44,343 bases of DNA from Thermaceae bacterium (GTDB taxonomy: Bacteria > Deinococcota > Deinococci > Deinococcales > Marinithermaceae), in contig JALSRQ010000106.1 in NCBI GenBank assembly GCA_026984675.1, positions 1-44,343 of the forward strand, read 5' to 3'. Positions within the stretch are counted from its first letter, which is position 1; the number at the start of each line of letters is the position of its first letter. Below the pieces are notes generated by a model. The model was given only the letters and a program-made list of their open reading frames with translations, made no database searches and was not told the origin of the DNA. Shown here piece by piece: positions 26,374-36,370 of the stretch. A program made the position numbers and the translations under genes.

Positions 26374-27201
26374 ATGCGCTACCGCAAGTTCCTCCCCCGG
26401 ATCCTGGTCCACGCGCTCCTCTTGATCTCGGTGGCGCTGGTCGCCGCCCCGGTGGTCTTCGCCTTCATCTTCTCCACCCAGACCCCCGCCGAGATCTTCC
26501 GCTACCCTCCCCAGTTCACCATCGGCAGCGCCCTGCGGGAGAACTACAGCATCGTCTGGAACCAATACCACCTGGGGCTCTACATGAAGAACTCGCTCTA
26601 CATCTCGGTGGCGGTCACCATCGGCAAGACGATCGTCTCGTTCCTCGCCGCCCTGGCCCTGGTCTACTTCCGCTTCCCCCTCAAGGGCTGGGTCTTCACC
26701 TTCATCCTGCTCACCCTGATGATGCCCACCGAGATCATGATCGTGGCCCTCTTCGAGCTGGTCACCGGCCTCGGCTGGTCGAACTCCTACGCCGCCCTGA
26801 TCGTGCCCTTCCTGGCCTCGGCCACCGGCACCTTCCTCTTCCGGCAGCAGTTTCAGCAGATCCCGGTCAGCCTGGTGGACGCCGCCCGGATCGACGGCGC
26901 CGGGCCGCTCCGGTTCGCCTGGTCGATCCTCCTGCCGATGAGCTTCAACGTGGTGGCGGCGATGGGGGTGATCCAGTTCGTCTACATGTGGAACCAGTAC
27001 CTCTGGCCCCTGGTCATCATCCGCGACAGCAGCAAGCAGGTGATCCAGGTCGGGCTCCGGATGCTCACCAGCGGGCAGGACGCCACCAACTGGGGGATCG
27101 TCACCGCCGGGGCGATCGTCGCCCTGCTCCCGGCCCTGGTGGTCTTCTTCCTGCTCCAGGAGCAGTTCTCCCGGGGCTTCGCCCTGGCCGAGGAGAAGTA
27201 G
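26374..27201 (+). CDS. ugpE: Glycerol-3-phosphate ABC transporter permease UgpE
   Basis: MalG-type permease, 275 residues, six hydrophobic helices and the EAA loop VDAARIDGAGPLRFAWSILLPM. MMPTEIMIVALFELVTGLGW and MWNQYLWPLVI match UgpE. ATG preceded by GGAGG. Its TAG stop directly abuts the ATG of the next gene. Confidence 0.92.
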   Translation: MRYRKFLPRILVHALLLISVALVAAPVVFAFIFSTQTPAEIFRYPPQFTIGSALRENYSIVWNQYHLGLYMKNSLYISVAVTIGKTIVSFLAALALVYFRFPLKGWVFTFILLTLMMPTEIMIVALFELVTGLGWSNSYAALIVPFLASATGTFLFRQQFQQIPVSLVDAARIDGAGPLRFAWSILLPMSFNVVAAMGVIQFVYMWNQYLWPLVIIRDSSKQVIQVGLRMLTSGQDATNWGIVTAGAIVALLPALVVFFLLQEQFSRGFALAEEK

Positions 27202-27906
27202 ATGCTCTTCGCCGACCGCAAGCGTCCCCTCCTGCTCGGGCACCGGGGGGTGCGCGAGGGGGTGCGGGAGAACACCCTGGCCGCCTTCCAGCGGGCGATC
27301 GAGGCCGGGCTCGACGGGGTCGAGTTCGACGTGCAGCGGAGCCGCGACGGGGTGCTGGTTGTCTACCACGACTTTTGGATCGACCGGGGGTTCATCCACC
27401 GGCTCACCTACCCCGAGCTCAAGGAAGCGCTCCCCGACCTGCCGACGCTGGAGGAGGTGCTCGCCCTCTTCGAGGCCTACCCCCGGGCGATCCTGAACGT
27501 TGAACTGAAGAGCATCCCTGGCCTTCGGGACGGCCGCACCGCCGAGCTCGCCGGCGTGCTTTCCGGCTGGGCCGGGAAGGACCGGGTGCTGGTCTCCTCC
27601 TTCGACCCGGTGGCCCTCTTCGAGCTCCGCGCGCGGGCCCCCGAGCTGCCGCTGGGGTTTTTGTTCCACGGCTTCGACGCCGGGGCGATGGCCCTGCGGC
27701 TGGGGTTCGAGGCGGTGCACCCCCGGCTGGAGCTCGTCGTCCCCGAACGGGTCGCCGCCTGGCACCGGGAGGACCGCTTCGTCTGCGCCTGGCCGGCGGC
27801 CACCGCCGCCGAGGCCCGGCGGGCGATCGCCGCCGGGGCCGACGCGGTGATCGGGGGCTGGCCGGAGGCGCTCCTAAAGGCCCAGCAGGAGCTTGGCGAC
27901 GTTTAG
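27202..27906 (+). CDS. ugpQ: Glycerophosphodiester phosphodiesterase
   Basis: Hydrolyses glycerophosphodiesters to glycerol-3-phosphate and an alcohol. 234 residues without a signal peptide, so cytoplasmic, as for UgpQ. Active-site residues: GHRG with His, ENT with Glu, the EFDVQ metal ligands (Glu, Asp) and YHDFW with His; LNVELK near the middle. Immediately follows ugpE, completing a uptake-then-hydrolysis set. Its last 33 nt overlap the 3' end of mgtE on the other strand. Confidence 0.92.
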   Translation: MLFADRKRPLLLGHRGVREGVRENTLAAFQRAIEAGLDGVEFDVQRSRDGVLVVYHDFWIDRGFIHRLTYPELKEALPDLPTLEEVLALFEAYPRAILNVELKSIPGLRDGRTAELAGVLSGWAGKDRVLVSSFDPVALFELRARAPELPLGFLFHGFDAGAMALRLGFEAVHPRLELVVPERVAAWHREDRFVCAWPAATAAEARRAIAAGADAVIGGWPEALLKAQQELGDV

Positions 27907-29229
27907 GTAGATCACCAGCCCCGAGATGTCGCTGACGGTGGCGATCAGGGGATTGGAGATCAGGGCGGGGTCGATGCCGAGCCGGGCGAGCAGGAGGGGC
28001 AAGAGCGAGCCCGCCAGGTTGGCGACGATCACCAGGAGAAAAAGCGCCAGCGCCACCACCGGGGTGATCCCCAGGTGCCCGTCGATCACCACCTTGACCG
28101 CGATCAGGGCGGAGAGGGTGAGGCCGAGCAGGAGCCCGACCCCGGACTCCTTGAGGAGGATCTGGGGCCAGTCCTTGATCTCGATGTCCTTGGTGCCCAG
28201 GGCCCGGACGATGATGGTGGCGGCCTGGCTGCCGGAGTTCCCGCCGGTGCCCAAGAGGACCGGCAGGTAGAAGGAGAGGGCGGTGACCGCCTTCAGCACC
28301 CGCTCGTAGCTCCCCAGGATCGTCGAGGTGATCATCCCGGTGAGGATCAGGATCACCAGCCAGCGGACCCGGGCGCTCCAGAGCTCGAACACCCGCGAGC
28401 GGGAGTAGACCAGCTCGGGGGCCTCGACCGCACCCAGGCGGTAGATGTCCTCGGTGGCCTCCTCCTCGAGGACGTCGATCACGTCGTCCACGGTCACGAT
28501 CCCGACCAGCCGCTGGTCCTCGTCGACCACCGGCAGCACCGTGAAGTCGTAGTCGGCCATCAGCCGGGCGACCTCCTCCTGGTCGGTCTCGGTGGTCACG
28601 TAGACGACGTTCTCGTTCATGATCTCCTTGACCCGGGTGGCGGGGTCGGCGACGATCAGGTCGCGAAGGCTGAGGACCCCGATCAAGCGGCCCTGGTCGT
28701 CGACCACGTAGATGTAGTAGATGGTCTCGGCGTCGGGGGCGACCCGCCGCAGGAAGTTGAGCACCTCCTCGACCGTCATCCCGGCCCGCACCGCCACGTA
28801 CTCCGGGGTCATCAGGCCGCCGGCCTCGTCCTCCTCGTAGGCCAGCAGGCGGGTCACCTGGGCCCGGGTCTCGGGGTCGAGCAGCTCGAGGAGCTCGCGG
28901 TAGAGCTCGGGCTTGGCCTCGTGGGCCTCCTGGAGGAGGTCGGTGAGGTCGTCGGGGTCGAGCTCGGCGAGGACCCCGCGGACCTGGAAGCGGGGCAGGG
29001 TCTCCAGGAACTCCAGCTGCTCCTCGGGCTCCAGCTGGGCGATGACCTCGGCGGCCTTGGCCGGGGGCAGCACGGTGAGGAGGACGTAGCGGTGTTCCCC
29101 GGAGAGCTCCTCCCAGCCCTCGAGGATCTCGTGGACCGGGGTCGCCTGGGCGAGGGCCTCGAGCGCCGGCAGGTCGCCGAGCTCGAGGGCCTCCTTGAGC
29201 CGTTCGAGGTTGGCCTGCTGGGTGGGCAT
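27874..29229 (-). CDS. mgtE: Magnesium transporter MgtE
   Basis: 451 residues, as for Thermus MgtE. N-terminal superhelical domain (1-130), two CBS domains (about 135-255: LMTPEYVAV, DQGRLIGVLSLRDLI, DFTVLPVVDEDQRLVGIVTVDDVID), connecting helix, and five C-terminal helices (about 285-451) with the pore motif GGNSGSQAA. Start is ATG 29229 with GGAGGAGG upstream; a longer frame exists but lacks a site. A promoter 36-64 bp upstream leaves a leader of only about 30 nt, too short for an M-box riboswitch, so control is probably by Mg2+ gating of the protein. Confidence 0.96.
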   Translation of the reverse strand: MPTQQANLERLKEALELGDLPALEALAQATPVHEILEGWEELSGEHRYVLLTVLPPAKAAEVIAQLEPEEQLEFLETLPRFQVRGVLAELDPDDLTDLLQEAHEAKPELYRELLELLDPETRAQVTRLLAYEEDEAGGLMTPEYVAVRAGMTVEEVLNFLRRVAPDAETIYYIYVVDDQGRLIGVLSLRDLIVADPATRVKEIMNENVVYVTTETDQEEVARLMADYDFTVLPVVDEDQRLVGIVTVDDVIDVLEEEATEDIYRLGAVEAPELVYSRSRVFELWSARVRWLVILILTGMITSTILGSYERVLKAVTALSFYLPVLLGTGGNSGSQAATIIVRALGTKDIEIKDWPQILLKESGVGLLLGLTLSALIAVKVVIDGHLGITPVVALALFLLVIVANLAGSLLPLLLARLGIDPALISNPLIATVSDISGLVIYLNVAKLLLGL

Positions 29230-29264
29230 CGCCGCCTCCTCCCCGGGGAAAAAGCCCAACCGGG

Positions 29265-29293
29265 AGTCTAACACAGCCCCGAAAAAGTGCCAA
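29265..29293 (-). promoter_or_regulatory. mgtE promoter
   Basis: Minus strand: -35 TTGGCA (29293-29288), 17-bp spacer, -10 TAGACT (29270-29265). Confidence 0.7.
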
Positions 29294-29357
29294 ACGGGCG
29301 ATAATGAGCGAACGAACGCCGGCCGGAGCCGTGCTTAAAATATCAGAAAAATTGCGG

Positions 29358-29387
29358 TTGACACGCTAAGGGTGGGGCGGCTATCCT
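29358..29387 (+). promoter_or_regulatory. ffh-rpsP operon promoter
   Basis: -35 TTGACA (29358-29363), 18-bp spacer, -10 TATCCT (29382-29387). An A/T-rich stretch at 29335-29352 lies just upstream like an UP element, striking in this GC-rich DNA. The leader is only about 9 nt. Confidence 0.75.
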
Positions 29388-29402
29388 TGACGCCGGGTTT
29401 TT

Positions 29403-30719
29403 ATGTTCGAGAGCCTGAGCCGCCGACTGCAAGCCAGCATCGACCGCCTCCGGGGGCGCGGCCGCATCACCGAGGCCGACCTCAAGGAGGTCCTCCGCGA
29501 CCTGCGGCGGGCGCTCCTGGAGGCCGACGTCAACTATCAGGTGGCCAAGGCCTTCGTCAAGCGGGTGGAGGAGAAGGCCCTGGGGCGGCGGGTGCTGGAG
29601 AGCCTCACCCCCGCCGAGCAGATCCTGGCGGTCGTCCACGAGGAGATGGTCGAGCTCCTCGGCGGCCGCGCGGTCGAGCCCCGGCTCCTGGCCGAGGGGA
29701 ACCTCTGGTTCCTGATCGGCCTCCAGGGCACCGGCAAGACCACCGCCGCCGCCAAGCTCGCCCACCTCTACCGGAAGAAGGGCCGCCGCCCGCTGCTGGT
29801 GGCGGCCGACACCCAGCGGCCGGCGGCCCAGGACCAGCTCGAGATCCTGGCCGAGAAGGTGGGGGTGCCGGTGCTCCGGGTCGAGCGGGGGGAGCCGCCG
29901 GCGTCGGTGAAGCGCCGGCTCGACGCCCGGCTGGCCGAGGAGTTCCGCGACCTGGTGATCGTCGACACCGCCGGCCGGCTCCAGGTCGACGAGGCCCTGA
30001 TGGACGAGCTCGCCGCCCTGGCCGAGGCCCTTTCCCCCACCGAGAAGATCCTGGTGGTCGACGCGATGATGGGCCAGGAGGCCCTCGCGGTGGCCGAGGC
30101 CTTCGACCGCCGGGTGGGGGTCACCGGCCTCATGCTCACCAAGCTCGACGGCGACGCCCGCGGCGGCGCCGCCCTCTCGGCCCGCCACGTCACCGGCAAG
30201 CCGATCTACTTCGCCGGCACCTCGGAGAAGATCGACGGCCTCGAGGTCTTCCACCCCGACCGGCTGGCCGGGCGCATCCTCGGCATGGGGGACCTCGCCA
30301 CCCTGGCCGAGAAGGTGCGCGAGGCCGAGCTGAAGGCCCCCGAGAAGGCCCCCGGCAAGTTCGACCTCAACGACCTTTTGGAGCAGATGCGCCAGATCCA
30401 GAAGATGGGCTCGTTCGGCGAGCTCCTCAAGATGATTCCGGGGCTGGCGCGGGCGCTTCCGGCCAACCTCGAGGTCGACGAACGGGGCCTCAAGCGGATC
30501 GAGGCGATCATCCTCTCGATGACCCCCGAGGAGCGGCGGAACCCCCGCGTGCTCAACGCCTCCCGCCGCCGGCGGATCGCCCGCGGCAGCGGCACCACCG
30601 TCCAGGAGATCAACCGGCTGATCAAGACCTTCGAGGAGACCAAGGCGCTGATGAAGCGCCTCGGCAAGCGAGGCGGCCGGAGAAGCCTCATGGGAGGGTT
30701 TGGAGGAAGACCATGGTAA
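29403..30719 (+). CDS. ffh: Signal recognition particle protein Ffh
   Basis: GTPase that binds signal peptides and 4.5S RNA and delivers ribosomes to the membrane via FtsY. 438 residues: N domain, G domain with [33 protein letters not shown] and [10 protein letters not shown], then the methionine-rich M domain from about residue 310 with [12 protein letters not shown] and [16 protein letters not shown] (RNA-binding). Overlaps rpsP by 7 nt. Confidence 0.97.
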   Translation: MFESLSRRLQASIDRLRGRGRITEADLKEVLRDLRRALLEADVNYQVAKAFVKRVEEKALGRRVLESLTPAEQILAVVHEEMVELLGGRAVEPRLLAEGNLWFLIGLQGTGKTTAAAKLAHLYRKKGRRPLLVAADTQRPAAQDQLEILAEKVGVPVLRVERGEPPASVKRRLDARLAEEFRDLVIVDTAGRLQVDEALMDELAALAEALSPTEKILVVDAMMGQEALAVAEAFDRRVGVTGLMLTKLDGDARGGAALSARHVTGKPIYFAGTSEKIDGLEVFHPDRLAGRILGMGDLATLAEKVREAELKAPEKAPGKFDLNDLLEQMRQIQKMGSFGELLKMIPGLARALPANLEVDERGLKRIEAIILSMTPEERRNPRVLNASRRRRIARGSGTTVQEINRLIKTFEETKALMKRLGKRGGRRSLMGGFGGRPW

Positions 30720-30970
30720 AGATTCGTCTGTCCCGTTTTGGCTCGCGGCACAACCCCCACTACCGGATCGTGGTCACCGACGTGCGCAAGCGGCGCGACG
30801 GGGCCTACCTCGAGCGGATCGGCTACTACGATCCCCGGAAGACCGTCCCCGACTGGTACAAGGTCGACGTCGAGCGGGCCCGCTACTGGCTCTCGGTGGG
30901 GGCCCAGCCCACCGAGCGGGTGAAGAAGCTCTTCAAGCTGGCCGGGGTCTACGAAGAAAACCCCGCCTAA
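30713..30970 (+). CDS. rpsP: 30S ribosomal protein S16
   Basis: 85 residues, the usual size. Begins [21 protein letters not shown] and continues with the S16 block [12 protein letters not shown] and [13 protein letters not shown] has TGGAGGAAG 6 bases upstream inside the end of ffh. Part of the ffh-rpsP-khpA-rimM-trmD string. Confidence 0.97.
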   Translation: MVKIRLSRFGSRHNPHYRIVVTDVRKRRDGAYLERIGYYDPRKTVPDWYKVDVERARYWLSVGAQPTERVKKLFKLAGVYEENPA

Positions 30971-30980
30971 GGGGGCGGGG
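30961..30980 (+). terminator. Short hairpin at the rpsP stop
   Basis: CCCCGCC / GGCGGGG, 7-bp stem with the TAA stop codon in its loop. No T-run follows; perhaps an attenuator before the separate khpA promoter. Confidence 0.35.
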
Positions 30981-31010
30981 CCTTCGCGCCGCGGGCCGAC
31001 CGGCTCGCGG

Positions 31011-31016
31011 TAGGCT
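31011..31016 (+). promoter_or_regulatory. khpA leaderless -10
   Basis: TAGGCT, 6 bases, then ATG 31023. No convincing -35. Confidence 0.55.
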
Positions 31017-31022
31017 TTTGGT

Positions 31023-31241
31023 ATGAGGGAAGTCGTCGAGTACCTGGCCAAGAACCTGGTCGATCGCCCCGAGGCGGTGCGGGTGAGCGAGCGCCGCGGC
31101 CGGGGGGTCACCGTCTACCTGGTCGAGGTCGACCCCGAGGACAAGGGGCGGTTGATCGGCAAGAAGGGCCGGGTCATCGAGAGCATCCGGGTCCTGGTGC
31201 GGGCCTTCGCCCGGGGGCGGGTCAACGTCGAGGTGCGGTGA
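31023..31241 (+). CDS. khpA: KH-domain RNA-binding protein KhpA
   Basis: 72 residues, single KH domain with the GxxG loop as GKKG in LIGKKGRVIESIRVLV. Small RNA-binding partner of KhpB/Jag in many bacteria. Its place between rpsP and rimM is conserved. Stop overlaps the rimM GTG as GTGA. Confidence 0.93.
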   Translation: MREVVEYLAKNLVDRPEAVRVSERRGRGVTVYLVEVDPEDKGRLIGKKGRVIESIRVLVRAFARGRVNVEVR

Positions 31242-31726
31242 GCCGGCGGGTCCGGATCGGGGTGCTGGGCCGCCCCTACGGCCTCCAGGGGGGGCTCCGC
31301 CTTCGCACCGAGGCCGAGCCCGCCGTGCTGGAGGCCCTGACCCGGCTCTACCTCGAGGGCCGCGGCTGGCGGGCGGTCGAGCGGCTGGAATGGGTGGGCC
31401 CGGTGCCGGTGGTCTACCTCGCCGGGGTCGTGGGTCGCGACCGCGCCGCCGAGCTGGTGGGGACCGAGGTCTACGCCGAGGCCGACGACCTCCCGGTCCT
31501 CGAGGCGGGCCGCTACTACTACCACCAGTTGGTGGGGCTTCCGGTGTTCCTCGAGGGCGAGCCCTTCGGCGAGGTGGCCGACGTGCTGGCGGCCGCGGCC
31601 CAGGACCTCCTGGTGGTTCGCCGCGGCCTGCGGGAGTACCTGGTGCCCTTCCAGGCTCCCTACGTCCGGCTGGAGGGCGGGGCGGTGCGGATCGAGGGGG
31701 CGCCGGAAGGGCTTTTCCCGGAGTAG
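31238..31726 (+). CDS. rimM: Ribosome maturation factor RimM
   Basis: Helps assemble the 30S head through S19. 162 residues: N-terminal barrel starting RIGVLGRPYGLQGGLRL and C-terminal PRC barrel from about residue 90 (YYYHQLVGLPVFLEGEPFGEV, YLVPFQAPYV). GTG start overlaps khpA. Confidence 0.95.
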   Translation: MSRRVRIGVLGRPYGLQGGLRLRTEAEPAVLEALTRLYLEGRGWRAVERLEWVGPVPVVYLAGVVGRDRAAELVGTEVYAEADDLPVLEAGRYYYHQLVGLPVFLEGEPFGEVADVLAAAAQDLLVVRRGLREYLVPFQAPYVRLEGGAVRIEGAPEGLFPE

Positions 31727-31730
31727 GCCC

Positions 31731-32453
31731 TTGCTGCGCTACACCGTCCTCACCCTGTTCCCCGGCCTCGTCCGGCCCTGGACCGAGGAGGCCCTCCTCC
31801 AGCGGGCGATCGCTCGGGGACGGCTCGCCATCGAGGTCCGCGACCTGCGGGCCTACGCCCTCGGCCGCTACCGCCAGGTCGACGACTACCCCTACGGCGG
31901 CGGCGCCGGCATGGTGCTCCGGCCCGACGTGGTGATCCCCGCGATCGAGGCGGCCCTGCCCGCCGACGAGGTGATCCTGCTCTCGCCGGCGGGCACCCCC
32001 TTCACCCAGCGGATCGCCGAGGAGCTCAGCCAAAAGTCCCACCTGGTCCTGGTCGCCGGCCGCTACGAGGGCTTCGACGCCCGGGTGGAAGCCTTCGTCA
32101 CCCGCGAGCTCTCGATCGGCGACTACGTGCTGATGGGGGGCGAGGTCGCCGCCCTGGCGGTGATCGAGGCCACCGCCCGGCTGGTCCCCGGGGTGCTCGG
32201 GGAACCCGGGAGCGTGAAGGAGGAGTCGTTTTCCTGGGGGCTCCTCGACTACCCCCAGTACACCCGGCCGCCGGCCTACCGGGGGATGCCGGTGCCCGAG
32301 GTGCTCCTCTCCGGCCACCACGAGCGGATCCGCCGCTGGCGGAGGGCCGAGGCCCTGAGGCGCACCCTAAGGCGCCGCCCCGAGCTCCTGAGGTCCGCCC
32401 GGCTCACCGCCGAGGACGTCCTCCTCCTCGCCGAGCTCGACGCCGAGGGCTAG
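31731..32453 (+). CDS. trmD: tRNA (guanine-37-N1)-methyltransferase
   Basis: Methylates G37 of tRNAs reading CNN and some other codons, preventing frameshifts. 240 residues with the trefoil-knot SAM site: VDDYPYGGGAGMVL, LVAGRYEGFDARVE, SIGDYVLMGGEVAALAVIEA and the C-terminal domain LLSGHHERIRRWRR. TTG start 4 bp after rimM. Its TAG stop shares CTAG with the tgt stop on the opposite strand. Confidence 0.96.
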   Translation: MLRYTVLTLFPGLVRPWTEEALLQRAIARGRLAIEVRDLRAYALGRYRQVDDYPYGGGAGMVLRPDVVIPAIEAALPADEVILLSPAGTPFTQRIAEELSQKSHLVLVAGRYEGFDARVEAFVTRELSIGDYVLMGGEVAALAVIEATARLVPGVLGEPGSVKEESFSWGLLDYPQYTRPPAYRGMPVPEVLLSGHHERIRRWRRAEALRRTLRRRPELLRSARLTAEDVLLLAELDAEG

Positions 32454-33601
32454 AGGTGCCCGCCGCGGCGGAGGGCCTCGGCGAACCAATCCGGGGGCCG
32501 GCCCTGGAAGCGCCGCTCGGCGAACTCGAGGGCGAACGCGGCGAACCGCCCCGCCTCGATCGCCGCCCGCATCGCTTCGGTGAGGCGGTGGAGGTAGCGG
32601 AGGTTGTGGAGCGAGAGGAGGATCGGCCCCAGCATCTCGCCGGAGCGGACCAGGTGGCTGAGGTAGGCCCGGGAGTGGGTGCGGCAGGCCAGGCAGTCGC
32701 AGGTCTCATCGACCGGGCGGGGGTCGTCCCGGTAGCGGGCCGAGCCCAGGTTCAGCCGCCCCTCGGGGACCAGGGCGTAGCCGAAGCGGCCGGTGCGGGT
32801 GGGGTAGACGCAGTCGAACATGTCGACCCCGAGGGCCACCGCCGCCACCAGGTCCTCGGGGTGGCCGACCCCCATCAGGTAGCGGGGGCGGCCCTCGGGG
32901 AGCAAATCGGTGGAGAGATCGACGGTGGGGATCGTCCGCTCCTTCGGCTCGCCCACCGCCAGGCCGCCGATGGCGTAGCCCGGGAGGTCGAAGCGGATCG
33001 TCTCCAGGGTCGAGCGGCGCCGGAGGTCGGGCTCGGTGCCCCCCTGGGCGATGCCGAAGAGGGCCTGGTCGGGCCGGGTTTGGGCCCTCACGCTGCGCTC
33101 CAGCCAGCGGAGGGTGCGCTCGAGGGAGGTTTCAAGGTAGGCGCGGCTCGACGGGTAAGGCGGGCACTCGTCGAAGGCCATGACGATGTCGGCGCCGAGC
33201 TGTTCCTGCACCCGGATGCTCCGCTCCGGGGTGAGCAAAAGGGGGTCGCCGTTGAGGTGGTTGCGGAAGCGGACCCCCTCCTCGGTGATCTCCCGGCGGT
33301 GGCCCAGGCTCATCACCTGGTAGCCGCCCGAGTCGGTGAGCCAGGGGCGCTTCCAGGCGGCGAAGCCGTGGAGGCCGCCGAGCCGCGCGACCCGCTCGGG
33401 GCCGGGGCGGAGGAGGAGATGGTAGGTGTTGGCCAGGAGGAGCTGGCTGCCCACCTCGGCGAGCTCGCGGACGTCGAGCCCCTTCACCGTGCCCTGGGTG
33501 CCCACCGGCATGAAGACCGGTGTGGCGACCGGACCGTGGGGGGTGGCGAGGATCCCGCTGCGGGCCTTGCCGTCGGTGGCGAGCACCCGAAAGCCGAACA
33601 C
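32450..33601 (-). CDS. tgt: tRNA-guanine transglycosylase (queuosine)
   Basis: Exchanges guanine-34 for the queuosine precursor preQ1. 383 residues: VFMPVGTQGTVKGL, DSGGYQVMSL, AFDECPPYPS with nucleophile region, MGVGHPEDLVAAVALGVDMFDCVYPTRTGRFG, and the zinc site CDCLACRTHSRAYLSHLV. GTG start, probably leaderless from TATCCT 8 bases upstream, sharing its -10 region with coaX. Confidence 0.96.
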   Translation of the reverse strand: MFGFRVLATDGKARSGILATPHGPVATPVFMPVGTQGTVKGLDVRELAEVGSQLLLANTYHLLLRPGPERVARLGGLHGFAAWKRPWLTDSGGYQVMSLGHRREITEEGVRFRNHLNGDPLLLTPERSIRVQEQLGADIVMAFDECPPYPSSRAYLETSLERTLRWLERSVRAQTRPDQALFGIAQGGTEPDLRRRSTLETIRFDLPGYAIGGLAVGEPKERTIPTVDLSTDLLPEGRPRYLMGVGHPEDLVAAVALGVDMFDCVYPTRTGRFGYALVPEGRLNLGSARYRDDPRPVDETCDCLACRTHSRAYLSHLVRSGEMLGPILLSLHNLRYLHRLTEAMRAAIEAGRFAAFALEFAERRFQGRPPDWFAEALRRGGHL

Positions 33602-33620
33602 CAGGGGTTAGGATAACCGC
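33602..33620. promoter_or_regulatory. 19-bp divergent leaderless promoter region of tgt and coaX
   Basis: The whole gap between the two start codons is 19 bp. Plus-strand -10 TAGGAT (33609-33614) ends 6 bases before coaX GTG; minus-strand -10 TATCCT (33615-33610) ends 8 bases before tgt GTG. They overlap by five base pairs, so any -35 contacts must lie in the opposite gene and both directions cannot be opened together. Confidence 0.65.
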
Positions 33621-34382
33621 GTGCTGCTCACCGTCGACGTCGGCAACACCGCCACCGCGATGGGGCTTTGGCGGGGGGACCGGTTGCTGGCCCGCTGGCG
33701 GCTGGCCACCGACCGCCGGCGGATGGCCGAGGAGTACGCGGTGTTCCTCGAGGCCGTCTTCCGGCAAAAGGGGCTGCCCCGCCCCACCGCCGCCGCCCTC
33801 GCCAGCGTGGTGCCGCCGGTCGAGCACGAGCTGGCGGCGGCCCTGGCCGAGCTCTGGGGGATCGAGGCCTTCCTCCTGACCCCCGAGAACGCCGGCTTGG
33901 AAATCGCCGTCGAGCACCCCCGGGGGGTCGGGGCCGACCGGCTGGCCAACGCCCTGGCGGTGCTCGAGCTCGCCGCCCCCGCCGGCCGCTACCTGGTGGT
34001 GGACTTCGGCACCGCCGCCACCTTCGACCTGGTCGAGGCCCCCAACCGCTACCTCGGCGGGGCCATCGCCCCCGGCCCGGAGACCGCCGCCGAGGCCCTG
34101 GCCCAGCGGGCCGCCAAGCTCCCCCGCTTCGACTTGGTGCCGCCGCCGAAGGGGGTGGTCGGGAAGAACACCATCGAGGCCCTGCAGTCGGGGCTGGTGC
34201 TCGGCTACGCCAGCCTGGTCGACGGGATGATCGAGCGCTTTGCCGGGGAGGTGGGGCCGCTTTTGGTGGTGGCCACCGGCGGGTTCGCCGGGGTGATCGA
34301 GGGCCTCTGCCGGCGGATCGACCGGGTCGACCCCGACCTCACCCTCAAGGGGATTCTTCGGGCCTATCGGGGGGCCCGCTAG
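33621..34382 (+). CDS. coaX: Type III pantothenate kinase
   Basis: First step of coenzyme A synthesis. 253 residues: LLTVDVGNTATAMG at the N-terminus, GADRLANALA, VVDFGTAATFDLV, GGAIAPGPETAAEAL, GKNTIEALQSG and ATGGFAGVI. 3' end overlaps the yihY-like gene by 38 nt in convergent orientation. Confidence 0.95.
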   Translation: MLLTVDVGNTATAMGLWRGDRLLARWRLATDRRRMAEEYAVFLEAVFRQKGLPRPTAAALASVVPPVEHELAAALAELWGIEAFLLTPENAGLEIAVEHPRGVGADRLANALAVLELAAPAGRYLVVDFGTAATFDLVEAPNRYLGGAIAPGPETAAEALAQRAAKLPRFDLVPPPKGVVGKNTIEALQSGLVLGYASLVDGMIERFAGEVGPLLVVATGGFAGVIEGLCRRIDRVDPDLTLKGILRAYRGAR

Positions 34383-35169
34383 GGGCGGCGTAGGCGGCGA
34401 GCACCACCGCCCCCGCCACCAGCAGCCACATCAGCAGGTAGAACCCGAAGAGCAGGAGCACCGGTCCCGCCAGGGGGCCGTAGACCAGGGCCGACTGCCG
34501 CTCGGGCAAAAGCCGCGGCAGGCCCCAGGCCACCAGGTTCCAGGAAAGCGCCACCAGGATGCCGGCGGCCAGGGCCGGGCCGGTGGGGGGCGGAGGGATG
34601 ACCAAAAAGCGGTAGATCGCGAAGATCACCAGGGTGCTGGTCAGGTAGCTGGCGGCCACCCCCAGGTAGGCGGTCCAGGGGCCCGCCGGCAGGAAACGGG
34701 CGAGGAGGCCGAGCACCAGCCCCAGCACGCTGGCGAGCAGCAGCGCGAGCCCCACGATGAGCGGCCCGAGCAGCCCGTGGAAGCGGTGGCGGAGGCCCTG
34801 GGGCCGGCCCGAGAAGACCACCGAGAGCACGGTGGAGAGGGCGGTGAAGAAGTGGCTGGCGGTCCAGCCGAGGAGCAGGGCCGAGCCCAGGGTGAAGGCC
34901 GGCGCCCCCCGGGTCAGGGCCCGGAGCACCGCCTGGCTGGCCTCGCGGGCGGTGGGGAAGAGGTGGCCGGCCCAGGCCTCGAGCTGGTGGACGAAGGCCG
35001 CCGAGAGCTCGGGGTTCTTCCCCAGCGCGATGCCGGCGATCCCCACCAAAAGGAGCAAGAGCGGGAAGAGGCCGAGCAGGGCGTAGTAGGCCAGGGCGGC
35101 GGCGTAGATCGGCACCGGCACCCGACCGAAGCGGGCGATCACCCGTCGGTGGAAGGGGAGGTCGGCCAC
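34345..35169 (-). CDS. YihY/BrkB-family inner-membrane protein
   Basis: 274 residues with about six hydrophobic helices and the family pattern IYAAALAYYALLGLFPLLLLLVGI near the N-terminus, then ASHFFTALSTVLS and ALSWNLVAWGLPR. Function of the family is not settled despite an old RNase BN label. Start is GTG 35169, 6 bases after TAGGCT, giving a leaderless message. Cytoplasmic tail rich in Pro. Confidence 0.85.
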   Translation of the reverse strand: MADLPFHRRVIARFGRVPVPIYAAALAYYALLGLFPLLLLLVGIAGIALGKNPELSAAFVHQLEAWAGHLFPTAREASQAVLRALTRGAPAFTLGSALLLGWTASHFFTALSTVLSVVFSGRPQGLRHRFHGLLGPLIVGLALLLASVLGLVLGLLARFLPAGPWTAYLGVAASYLTSTLVIFAIYRFLVIPPPPTGPALAAGILVALSWNLVAWGLPRLLPERQSALVYGPLAGPVLLLFGFYLLMWLLVAGAVVLAAYAAPSGPPDRPEESP

Positions 35170-35175
35170 CGAAAA

Positions 35176-35181
35176 AGCCTA
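35176..35181 (-). promoter_or_regulatory. Leaderless -10 of the yihY-like gene
   Basis: Minus strand TAGGCT, 6 bases before GTG 35169, within the 21-bp gap after the acyl-CoA dehydrogenase stop. Confidence 0.55.
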
Positions 35182-35190
35182 CCCCACCGC

Positions 35191-36321
<1,131 letters not shown>

Positions 36322-36328
36322 CAAATGT

Positions 36329-36334
36329 AGCGTA
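36329..36334 (-). promoter_or_regulatory. Leaderless -10 of the acyl-CoA dehydrogenase gene
   Basis: Minus strand TACGCT, 7 bases before ATG 36321. Confidence 0.5.
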
Positions 36335-36370
36335 TCACGCCGCCGCCGACGAAAAAGCGCAAGGTCGGGG

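Noticed and set aside
29230-29402. M-box magnesium riboswitch before mgtE
   Set aside because: The promoter leaves a leader of only about 30 nt, too short for the aptamer.
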